From contig JALVCY010000337.1 of the NCBI GenBank assembly GCA_027009605.1, forward strand, positions 1 to 11,403: DNA of 11,403 nt. Reading direction: 5' to 3'. Below, piece after piece: positions 1 to 5,685 of this stretch; the first letter of the stretch is position 1, and every line of letters begins with the position of its first letter. This DNA is from Saprospiraceae bacterium. Lineage in GTDB: Bacteria; Bacteroidota; Bacteroidia; Chitinophagales; Saprospiraceae. The position numbers were made by a program, and so were the translations under genes. Under the pieces are notes generated by a model. It saw nothing but the letters and a program-made list of their open reading frames with translations, did no database searches and had not been told where the DNA came from.

Positions 1-271
1 AAATGTCTTTTGCGCCACGTTGTCGAAAAGTGGTAAAAAAAGTCGGACCGCTTTTGAGACCAATCGTATATACAAAAATAGTCAATCCCAAGATAATGAT
101 GATTTCAGGGATTTTGAAGGCCGGATTAATCCCCCCAAAGGCCAGCCCTACAAACAGAATGGCGGCCACCCCCATCTTGAAGCCTTTTATGCGTATCGTA
201 CCTAACCAATAACCAATGGCAGCAACTACAAAAAGCAAAAGAACCGGACTGTCGATAAAGGCTTGTATCAT
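1..271 (-). CDS. AspT/YidE/YbjL-type transporter, N-terminal fragment (cut by window edge)
   Basis: Reading leftwards from the ATG at 271, an open frame of 90 codons runs off the window edge without a stop. The product starts MIQAFIDSPVLLLFVVAAIG and has three closely spaced hydrophobic segments (about residues 8-24, 34-50 and 56-73). These are followed by the GLKSGPTFF stretch and then FRQRGAKD. The short N-terminal helix, the YWLGTIRIKGFKMG turn and the Y-T-I-GLKSGP signature match the N-terminal membrane repeat of the aspartate:alanine exchanger (AspT) / YidE / YbjL family of inner-membrane transporters. Full members are about 520-560 residues with two membrane halves around TrkA-C domains, so roughly a sixth of the gene is visible. 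The substrate cannot be inferred. The gene diverges from the glycosyltransferase gene, and I see no clear -7 box for it in the 272-398 spacer. Confidence 0.8.
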   Translation of the reverse strand, partial: MIQAFIDSPVLLLFVVAAIGYWLGTIRIKGFKMGVAAILFVGLAFGGINPAFKIPEIIIILGLTIFVYTIGLKSGPTFFTTFRQRGAKDI

Positions 272-359
272 ACGCCCTAAAACGTTTTCTTTTTGTTTTA
301 GTTCTTTTGTAACTGTTTAGCCCCCCTCTATTTTGGTCAAAAAATGCCCTTTTTGCGTC

Positions 360-436
360 TATTTTTGCTAAAATTTTCTTACGTAGCATAGGAATATTAT
401 GGGATTTTCGAAAGTTCCAGAAAAGGCTTACTTTTG
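360..436 (+). promoter_or_regulatory. Two candidate Bacteroidota -7 boxes ahead of the glycosyltransferase gene
   Basis: TATTTTTG at 360-367 and TACTTTTG at 429-436 both match the Bacteroidota -7 consensus TAnnTTTG, and both are followed by C. The first would start transcription near 373 and leave about 26 bases before the ATG at 399. That resembles the box-to-start distance of two other genes here (about 30 bases). The second would start transcription at about 441, almost on the downstream ATG. Neither has a convincing TTG at -33. The two boxes support different start codons. Confidence 0.4.
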
Positions 437-440
437 CTCC

Positions 441-1211
441 ATGCCACCAAAAACAAAATTTCCTATTTCTGCGATTATTACCACATATAATGAAGCAGAT
501 CACATTGAGGCCGTGTTGGATACCTTAGCTTGGGCTGATGAAGTCATTGTTGTGGATTCTTATAGCGAGGATGATACGGTTGCGCTTGCGCAAAAAAAAG
601 GAGTCCGTGTGTTGATGAAACAATACTATAGCCCGGCTACTCAAAAAAATTGGGCGATAGAGCAGGTGCAACATGAGTGGGTTTTTATATTGGATGCTGA
701 CGAGCGATGTTCTCCTGAATTAGAGCAAGAGATTAAATCTGTTTTGACAACAGGGACAAAGAAAGACTGCTTTTGGATAAGCCGGAAAAATTACTTTATG
801 GGCAAACATGTCAGGTATAGCGGCTGGCAAGGGGACAAAGTAGTTCGTCTTTTGCGCAAGCATTGTCGATATGAAGACAAAATGGTTCATGAAGAAATTG
901 ATGTAAATGGCAAGCAGGTAGGCCGTTTGAATAGCCAACTGATTCACTATACCTTTAAAAATTATGACCATTTTTTGGCCAAAATCAATCGGTATGCCGC
1001 ATGGAGCGCACAGGACTACACAACTAAAACCGGGAAAATAACGTTGTATCATCTCTGGTTCAAACCACTTTTTCGATTTTTTTCTCATTATTTTTTGCAA
1101 CTCGGATTTTTGGATGGGAAAACAGGTTTTATAATTAGTAGATTGATGGCATGGGGTGTGTTTTTGCGCTACCTAAAACTGATAGAGTTGCGAAAGAAAC
1201 AACAAGACTAA
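441..1211 (+). CDS. Family 2 glycosyltransferase, WaaE/KdtX-like
   Basis: A 256-residue GT-A fold glycosyltransferase that probably adds a sugar to a lipopolysaccharide or other envelope glycan at the cytoplasmic face of the inner membrane. The nucleotide-sugar core begins at once with ISAIITTYNE (residues 9-18), followed by ADEVIVVDS (32-40) and the metal-binding LDADER motif (84-89, Asp85-x-Asp87). The C-terminal GFLDGKTGF (222-230) is typical of the WaaE/KdtX-type core glucosyltransferases, which are about 260 residues long. The ATG at 441 is preferred because family members begin only a few residues before the first strand. An in-frame ATG at 399 adds 14 non-conserved residues and has a weak AGGA upstream, so it stays possible. 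The acceptor and sugar cannot be told. The lipoprotein gene starts 3 bases after the stop, so the two are probably cotranscribed. Confidence 0.88.
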   Translation: MPPKTKFPISAIITTYNEADHIEAVLDTLAWADEVIVVDSYSEDDTVALAQKKGVRVLMKQYYSPATQKNWAIEQVQHEWVFILDADERCSPELEQEIKSVLTTGTKKDCFWISRKNYFMGKHVRYSGWQGDKVVRLLRKHCRYEDKMVHEEIDVNGKQVGRLNSQLIHYTFKNYDHFLAKINRYAAWSAQDYTTKTGKITLYHLWFKPLFRFFSHYFLQLGFLDGKTGFIISRLMAWGVFLRYLKLIELRKKQQD

Positions 1212-1214
1212 ATT

Positions 1215-1685
1215 ATGAAACAAGGCCTTTTTCTTATTTTTGCTCTTTTGATGATGGCATCTTGCGGTACTTCCAAGAAAACTACAAAAAGCAAGACTCC
1301 GGAGATTCATGATGATTTGAGTCGTTATCCGCTTAATTTTATGCGTTCTAAGTATTTGTCTGATGTGCTGGATAAAGCCAAAAAAGATAAAAAATTGGTT
1401 TTTGTGGACATGTATGCGGATTGGTGTGCTCCCTGTAAAGTAATGGACGAAGAATTGTATATGAATAAAGAATTTTCAGAAATAATAAATCAAAACTATA
1501 TAAGCTACAAGGTAGATGTAGAGAAAGAAAATGGTTCTAACCTAGGGACTATTTTTAATGTAAAGGTATTGCCGACCATCTTATTTTTGGATTCAGATGG
1601 CAATGTATTGGAGCGAAGTGATGGTGCTTTGTCTCATTCGCAATTTTTAGAAATGGCCGCTCGTGCGGTCAAGAATAGTCAGTAA
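1215..1685 (+). CDS. Thioredoxin-fold lipoprotein (periplasmic thiol-disulfide protein)
   Basis: A 156-residue exported protein with a thioredoxin fold. Residues 1-16 form a hydrophobic signal peptide ending in M-A-S-Cys17-G, a slightly atypical lipobox that predicts lipid attachment at Cys17. A lysine/threonine-rich tether of about 25 residues follows. The fold then has the strand LVFVDMYADW and the redox motif Trp70-Cys71-Ala-Pro-Cys74, with the conserved cis-proline at Pro120 (VLPT). Both cysteines and the cis-proline are present, so an active oxidoreductase is expected, probably reducing or exchanging disulfides at the periplasmic side. It resembles the C-terminal thioredoxin domain of DsbD and the Thioredoxin_7-like group; its partner is unknown. 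It starts 3 bases after the glycosyltransferase stop, which suggests one transcript. No thiol-related gene lies nearby to narrow the role. Confidence 0.87.
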   Translation: MKQGLFLIFALLMMASCGTSKKTTKSKTPEIHDDLSRYPLNFMRSKYLSDVLDKAKKDKKLVFVDMYADWCAPCKVMDEELYMNKEFSEIINQNYISYKVDVEKENGSNLGTIFNVKVLPTILFLDSDGNVLERSDGALSHSQFLEMAARAVKNSQ

Positions 1686-1844
1686 ATCTCCCTTTTTTCC
1701 AAGAAGTATTTGCTCTTCTCTTCTTTCATCCTAAGTTGAGGACTCCTTGGTACACACTGATTCTAGGGAGATCAAGGTTGTTACCCCACAAATTAAGATG
1801 CGCTAATTTATCGCCAACAAACCGGCAAATCAGTTTGCTCTGTG

Positions 1845-1852
1845 TATATTTG
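1845..1852 (+). promoter_or_regulatory. -7 promoter box for the BASS transporter/acyltransferase pair
   Basis: TATATTTG followed by C is an exact match to TAnnTTTG. It lies 30 bases before the ATG at 1882, predicting a start near 1858 and a leader of about 24 bases. No clear TTG is found at the expected -33 position. The preceding spacer (1686-1844) holds no gene. Its only structure is a distant 8-bp inverted repeat (ATCTCCCT at 1686-1693, AGGGAGAT at 1765-1772), which might help end the upstream transcript but is weak. Confidence 0.6.
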
Positions 1853-1881
1853 CGACAGCAAACCAACGGAGTAGAGAATCA

Positions 1882-2796
1882 ATGCAACTGGACGAGGTAA
1901 AAATTCATTTTGAATCAGGCGATTTATGGGCCTTGAATGTCACCTTAGCAATCATCATGTTTGGGGTTGCTTTGGACATCCGCTTGAGTGATTTTGTCCG
2001 CTTGCTTAAGCAACCTAAGATTTTATTTGCCGGAGTTTTATCTCAGTTTTTTTTGATGCCGGCCTTGACTTTTTTGATTGTCTATGTTGCTCGTCCGATG
2101 CCTAGTATTGCTTTGGGTTTGATTATGGTAGGGGCTTGTCCGGGCGGCAATATTTCCAATTTTTTGAGCAAGCTTGCGAAGGGAAATGCAGCGCTATCCG
2201 TTAGCTTGACGGCATTTGCGACGCTAGCGGCGGTGGTGATGACTCCGTTTAATTTTCATTTTTGGGGGAGCTTATATCCGCCTACTAATGCCATTTTACA
2301 GGAAGTTTCTTTGGAGCCATATCGGTTATATAGGCTGATTGCTTTGATTTTGGGTATTCCCTTAGTTTTGGGCATGTTGGTGCGTCATTATCAACCCCAA
2401 ACAGCTAACCGGGTTAGCCGATTCCTAAAGCCATTGTCCATTGTTGTCTTTCTAGCCTTTGTCGTCATTGCCTTTACAGGCAACTGGGATATTTTTGTAA
2501 AACACGTACACCATGTATTATTTTTTGTGATTGCTCACAATTTATTGGCTTATATTTTGGGCTATCTTACGGCGGCAGGTTTTGGGTTGCCCCAAAATGA
2601 CCGAAGAACGATATCCATCGAAACCGGCATTCAAAACTCCGGCTTAGGTCTGTTATTGATATTCGAATTTTTTCATGGCTTAGGGGGCATGATGTTGTTA
2701 GCGGCTTTTTGGGGCGTATGGGATATTGTGTCCGGTCTGGCGTTAGCTTACTATTGGTCGAAACATAAGCCGGTATTAGAAAAGGATGTATTATGA
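1882..2796 (+). CDS. BASS-family (bile acid:sodium symporter-like) transporter
   Basis: A 304-residue polytopic inner-membrane protein with about nine hydrophobic segments. It carries the two signatures of the bile acid:Na+ symporter (BASS/SBF) fold. One is the core-domain GACPGGNISNF motif (residues 84-94) followed by KGNAALSVSLTA. The other is SIETGIQNSGLGL (245-257), where Glu247 and Gln251 match the residues that bind sodium in the structurally known bacterial homologues. The N-terminal LAIIMFGVALDIRLSDF is also typical. The length fits the family, so the protein looks complete and active. Bacterial members carry varied organic anions, and the substrate cannot be assigned here. The fold is shared with ACR3 arsenite exporters, but nothing else in the window points to arsenic. 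Its last four bases overlap the acyltransferase start (ATGA), implying translational coupling. Confidence 0.92.
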   Translation: MQLDEVKIHFESGDLWALNVTLAIIMFGVALDIRLSDFVRLLKQPKILFAGVLSQFFLMPALTFLIVYVARPMPSIALGLIMVGACPGGNISNFLSKLAKGNAALSVSLTAFATLAAVVMTPFNFHFWGSLYPPTNAILQEVSLEPYRLYRLIALILGIPLVLGMLVRHYQPQTANRVSRFLKPLSIVVFLAFVVIAFTGNWDIFVKHVHHVLFFVIAHNLLAYILGYLTAAGFGLPQNDRRTISIETGIQNSGLGLLLIFEFFHGLGGMMLLAAFWGVWDIVSGLALAYYWSKHKPVLEKDVL

Positions 2797-3839
2797 AGAT
2801 GGTTTGGTATTATTTTATGAACTGTATAGTGAGCTTAGCCTTGAGTTTTACGTTTCGTAAGCGAACAGCTCATAACAAAGAAAATATCCCTAAAAAAGAT
2901 CCGGTCATATTTGTTGCCAACCATCAAAATGGCTTGGTTGATGCCATTATGATACCTACAATGCCTATGCAGGAGGTCTATTTTATAACTCGAGCCGATG
3001 TCTTTAAAAACCCAATCGTAGGGAGATTTCTTAGAAGTATCAATATGATTCCGATTTATAGGTTACGGGACGGCCGGGATAAAATGGCTAAAAACACCGA
3101 AATTTTGGACTATTGTGCCGACCTTCTGGTTGAAGGCAAAAAAATCCAAATGTTTCCGGAAGGAAACCACAATGAACAAAGGCGGGTTCGAAGCTTTAAG
3201 AAGGGCTTTGCAGATATCGCTTTTTTGGCCTTAGCCAAGCAACCGGATTTGCCCATCAAAATAGTACCTGTAGGTATTAATTACGATACAAAAAATGATT
3301 TTGCCGCCTCCGTTGCGTTGTACTATGGACAGCCTATTGATGCCCGGGATTACTATCGTCCGGAAGATTTGAAAGATTCAAGTGCGAAGCTGACCCTAGC
3401 CGCAAGGGAGGCCGTCAAAAAGCTAACGACCCATATTGAGTCAAAGGATACATACGATGAAAAAATAAAGGAATTGGAAAATGAAGGAATCAATTTCCTA
3501 AATCCAAGAGTAGCCAATCAATTAATAGAAAAGGACAATTTTAAAGGTGGTCAAGCCCTAAAAAAGCAGAAAACGCTAGTTGGCTCCATCATTTATTACA
3601 TCTTCACAGTCCTAAATATCTTTCCATTACTATTGTGGTGGAAGTTTAAAAAAGGAATTAAAGATCGGACGTTTGTAAGTACTTTTAGATTTGTATTTGT
3701 ATTTTTGGTCTTCCCCTTATTTTACTTGATTGTCGGGGGGGTATTGGCTCATTTTTGGGGAAATACAGTTGGATTGGCCTATTTAGCGGGAAGCATCCTT
3801 CTTGGCTATTTGCGTAAGCGGCTGCCCTATTGGTATTAG
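2793..3839 (+). CDS. PlsC-like glycerolipid acyltransferase (LPLAT superfamily)
   Basis: A 348-residue membrane-associated acyltransferase that probably moves a fatty acyl chain to a glycerol-phosphate or related acceptor. The LPLAT blocks appear in order: ANHQNGLVD (His44 to Asp50), the IPIYR block (86-90), the substrate-binding FPEGNH (121-126) and VPVG (158-161). His and Asp are separated by five residues rather than the usual four. To my knowledge this HX5D form is also seen in yeast Gat1/Gat2-type enzymes and many Bacteroidota homologues, so it is not a defect. A charged helical stretch (about 195-260) leads to three C-terminal hydrophobic segments (about 263-283, 298-319, 324-340), absent from the short PlsC proteins. 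The start overlaps the transporter stop by ATGA; ATG at 2799 is an alternative. The exact acceptor is not known. Confidence 0.9.
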   Translation: MKMVWYYFMNCIVSLALSFTFRKRTAHNKENIPKKDPVIFVANHQNGLVDAIMIPTMPMQEVYFITRADVFKNPIVGRFLRSINMIPIYRLRDGRDKMAKNTEILDYCADLLVEGKKIQMFPEGNHNEQRRVRSFKKGFADIAFLALAKQPDLPIKIVPVGINYDTKNDFAASVALYYGQPIDARDYYRPEDLKDSSAKLTLAAREAVKKLTTHIESKDTYDEKIKELENEGINFLNPRVANQLIEKDNFKGGQALKKQKTLVGSIIYYIFTVLNIFPLLLWWKFKKGIKDRTFVSTFRFVFVFLVFPLFYLIVGGVLAHFWGNTVGLAYLAGSILLGYLRKRLPYWY

Positions 3840-3889
3840 AAGAGCTAGGTTTAGCCGCATACCACAACATTGAATAGGATGAATGGGCG

Positions 3890-4111
3890 CTACTCCGGAC
3901 TCATTTTGTTAATTTTATCCAGTATAGAAGATGTGAGACTTGGACTTACCGATGGCAGAGGGAAAGCGCGTTGAACAATAATTTTCAGTTCTTGGTCATT
4001 AGGCGGAGTGAAAGGTTCATTATTCATTTTGTCAATTTTTGAATCGGAAGACTCCTTTATTTGTGATTTTGGAGAGTCATTCCTTTGATTAGTTAAATTG
4101 TTAGCTTTCAT
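3890..4111 (-). CDS. Small protein of unknown function downstream of the ECF sigma factor
   Basis: A 73-residue protein I do not recognise. The first 35 residues are polar and probably disordered, rich in Asn, Ser, Lys and Asp. The second half (about 40-70) is more ordered, with two short amphipathic stretches, ELKIIVQRAFPLP and LTSSILDKINK. It has no cysteine, no zinc-binding motif, no membrane segment and no signal peptide, so it is not a classical zinc-binding or membrane-bound anti-sigma factor. It begins 63 bases after the sigma factor stop on the same strand, with a strong hairpin in the gap. This suggests cotranscription and possibly a regulatory tie to the sigma factor, which is inference only. 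The composition and a proper ATG and stop favour a real gene, but its shortness leaves doubt. Confidence 0.55.
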   Translation of the reverse strand: MKANNLTNQRNDSPKSQIKESSDSKIDKMNNEPFTPPNDQELKIIVQRAFPLPSVSPSLTSSILDKINKMSPE

Positions 4112-4129
4112 TACGTAGAATTTTCATGA

Positions 4130-4165
4130 ACAAAGCCTTGCGTCAAGATGACGACAAGGCTTTGT
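4130..4165 (-). other. Intercistronic hairpin between the sigma factor and small-protein genes
   Basis: On the minus-strand transcript, ACAAAGCCTTG (4165-4155) pairs perfectly with CAAGGCTTTGT (4140-4130). A further CGTC/GACG pairing is offset by one bulged base and closes a five-base loop. The hairpin starts 9 bases after the sigma stop codon and ends 18 bases before the next ATG. It is followed only by a broken U stretch (TTTGTT, partly inside the stem), so it is at best a leaky terminator. It may instead stabilise the sigma mRNA or lower expression of the small gene. Confidence 0.65.
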
Positions 4166-4174
4166 AAAAATTGT

Positions 4175-4747
4175 TTACATACTTGGGGTGATGCCATACT
4201 CCTTTTCTGCAAGTTCTTGCAAAGAAGTCTTAAGCGCCCCTTTTGTACGGTTAATGCTAGATTTGATGGTGCCAATAGGTCGGCAAGTGATTTCTGCAAT
4301 TTCTTTATACTGAAAATTATGGACAGCATATAAAAGAAATGTAGTTCGAGTTAACTCATCAAGAGCTAATAAAGCCCTTCGAACTTCGTCGGAGACGACA
4401 GCTTCAAAACCATTTTTTTCAATACCATACTGATCAACATGGTTGTCTTCGGTATTCGGCAACTTAAAATCATCAAAAGAAGTCAGAGGAGACTTCATTC
4501 TTTTACGATAGTCATTGATGAATAAATTGCGCATGATGGTCAAAAACCATGCTTTGGGGTTGCTTTCCGGATTAAATTGCTCCAGTTTAGAAAAAGCTTT
4601 AAGGGCAGTTTCCTGAAAAAGGTCTTCAGCGGCTGCCCGGTTTTTTGTCAAGCTCATAGCAAACCCCATCGCTTCGTTTTGAAGCGGGATGAAAAGTTTT
4701 TCGAAAAGTTTTGCTTTGTTCATGATAACAACTGGCTTGATTGCCAT
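4175..4747 (-). CDS. ECF-type RNA polymerase sigma factor
   Basis: A 190-residue sigma-70 family factor of the extracytoplasmic function group, which redirects RNA polymerase to a stress regulon. Region 2 spans about residues 15-83, with the core-binding AEDLFQET (40-47) and the -10-recognising PKAWFLTIMRNLFIND (64-79). A linker of about 35 residues follows. Region 4 (about 118-175) has the helix-turn-helix YKEIAEITCRPIGTIKSSI, which recognises the -35 element. The length is normal and both domains are complete. An ATG eight codons downstream (at 4723) would remove MAIKPVVI and fits the family as well as the first ATG. There is no adjacent gene for a membrane-spanning anti-sigma factor; the only downstream candidate partner is the 73-residue small protein. 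A TATTTTTG box 30 bases upstream is the likely promoter. Confidence 0.92.
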   Translation of the reverse strand: MAIKPVVIMNKAKLFEKLFIPLQNEAMGFAMSLTKNRAAAEDLFQETALKAFSKLEQFNPESNPKAWFLTIMRNLFINDYRKRMKSPLTSFDDFKLPNTEDNHVDQYGIEKNGFEAVVSDEVRRALLALDELTRTTFLLYAVHNFQYKEIAEITCRPIGTIKSSINRTKGALKTSLQELAEKEYGITPSM

Positions 4748-4776
4748 AGAAAGCCTATGACAACATATATCGAATA

Positions 4777-4784
4777 CAAAAATA
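4777..4784 (-). promoter_or_regulatory. -7 promoter box for the ECF sigma factor gene
   Basis: On the minus strand this reads TATTTTTG, an exact TAnnTTTG match, 30 bases before the ATG at 4747. It is the same eight bases as the box ahead of the HD-domain gene, so both are probably read by the housekeeping sigma factor. No good -33 TTG is visible, although TTTTCG lies about 17 bases upstream. Confidence 0.5.
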
Positions 4785-4843
4785 AAGGTTGAATCGTTCC
4801 CGAAAATTGATTTTTTTCAAAAAAAAAGATAAAATCAGCTATT

Positions 4844-5395
4844 TTAGTCCTGATATTTCTCTATTTTTTGTTTTAGCCATTGTATCGGGTGCTTGTTTTT
4901 ATCTCCGGTGGCGGTGTCACAGATGAAAAAATGGAAGAAGAAGTCCATATTTTTGCCAAAATGAGTGATGACTTTTTGGATTCTATTTTCCGCAAGGACA
5001 AAATTATTGTGACAAAAAGCTATTTTCCAAGCATGGTAGGCTTCATCATGCCATTCTAATAATTCTAGCAATAATTGATCATTGGTATATTGCATCATGA
5101 ATTTTTGCGCAAGCAGCCCATGCCTTTTTGATTGTTGTTTAAACTCTTCCAATTTGAAAGTATCATGGGTTATCGCCGCCAATCTAAGCTGCTCTTTTTC
5201 GGAATCGGATACTTGAAGCCTATCAATATTTTTGAGCACATCCACAACGTGGTGTCCAACCGTTTTTTCGGGATGGCCATAAGATGGGCGGCTCCAGCTT
5301 AGCCCGGATTGAACTTCTGGGTGAGCAAGAATCAGAGCTTCAAGCTTATTAATGGGTGTTATCATCCCTTGGTTATGCAGAAGTGATGTTGTCAT
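4844..5395 (-). CDS. HD-domain phosphohydrolase
   Basis: A 183-residue soluble protein with a complete HD metal-binding signature. His49 lies in GHHVVDVLKNID (the doublet is His48-His49), His77-Asp78 in ITHDTF, and the final Asp160 in FICDTATGD. Extra histidines at 92 (RHGLLAQ) and 116 (EWHDEAYHAW) could bind a second metal. HD proteins hydrolyse phosphate esters of nucleotides or related compounds, but nothing shows the substrate. The protein is a single domain with no sensor, GGDEF or nucleotidyltransferase part. An in-frame ATG at 5365 is an alternative start ten residues in. It lies upstream of the sigma gene on the same strand with a 96-base gap that contains the sigma promoter box, so they may form separate units. 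On the minus strand the gap also has a nine-T run (4819-4827), with only an AT-rich weak stem. Confidence 0.82.
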   Translation of the reverse strand: MTTSLLHNQGMITPINKLEALILAHPEVQSGLSWSRPSYGHPEKTVGHHVVDVLKNIDRLQVSDSEKEQLRLAAITHDTFKLEEFKQQSKRHGLLAQKFMMQYTNDQLLLELLEWHDEAYHAWKIAFCHNNFVLAENRIQKVITHFGKNMDFFFHFFICDTATGDKNKHPIQWLKQKIEKYQD

Positions 5396-5435
5396 ATAAA
5401 CAAAAAGACAATATAATCTTTTTAGATGAATAAGT

Positions 5436-5443
5436 CAAAAATA
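5436..5443 (-). promoter_or_regulatory. -7 promoter box for the HD-domain gene
   Basis: On the minus strand this reads TATTTTTG, an exact TAnnTTTG match, 41 bases before the ATG at 5395. No -33 TTG is found at normal spacing (TTTTTG occurs about 27 bases upstream, which is too far). It sits in the 290-base spacer divergent to the protease gene. Confidence 0.42.
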
Positions 5444-5571
5444 AAAGGAAGATTTATATTGGGCTAATTGCAAAAACTTAGCCAATGTTTGTTGGACTAT
5501 TGGTTGTTTGAGTTGATTCTCACCAGGAGTACAGAGTGGAGTTTTGGATAGACATATTACGGCACATGCAA

Positions 5572-5604
5572 ATGTTAAGGAGATGTTAAAATCGTGTTAA
5601 AATC
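5572..5604. promoter_or_regulatory. Three tandem 11-bp direct repeats (TGTTAA) upstream of htrA: candidate operator
   Basis: Three 11-base units lie head to tail: ATGTTAAGGAG, ATGTTAAAATC and GTGTTAAAATC. The TGTTAA core begins at 5573, 5584 and 5595, exactly 11 bases apart, so all copies face nearly the same side of the helix. OmpR/PhoB-family response regulators bind direct repeats with this spacing, for example the PhoB box and the CpxR box ahead of E. coli degP. The array ends 81 bases before the protease ATG and about 150 bases from the HD gene, so control of the protease is the likelier role. Confidence 0.55.
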
Positions 5605-5631
5605 CAAATACCCGTACATCCGGAAGGCGAA

Positions 5632-5660
5632 TTGGCGTTTATAGAGCCGAACACTATTTG
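5632..5660 (+). promoter_or_regulatory. Possible promoter of the HtrA protease gene
   Basis: TTG at 5632-5634 and the box ACTATTTG (5653-5660) are separated by 18 bases. The TTTG half of the -7 element is kept but the leading TA is not, so the match is imperfect, as may be expected for an activator-dependent promoter. Transcription would begin near 5666, giving a leader of about 20 bases. An alternative weak element, TACATCCG at 5615-5622, lies 10 bases after the TGTTAA repeats. Confidence 0.3.
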
Positions 5661-5685
5661 AAAATCAAAAATCAATTGAATAGCT

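Noticed and set aside
126..503. Leftward 125-codon frame across the transporter and glycosyltransferase starts
   Set aside because: It is out of frame with the transporter gene recognised at 1-271 and overlaps the glycosyltransferase antisense; its composition looks non-coding.
1686..1772. Distant inverted repeat ATCTCCCT/AGGGAGAT as a terminator
   Set aside because: The arms are 8 bp and 71 bases apart with no T run after the second arm; too weak to call.
4111..4329. Leftward 72-codon frame inside the sigma factor gene
   Set aside because: It overlaps the conserved region 4 of the sigma factor in another frame and spans the hairpin.
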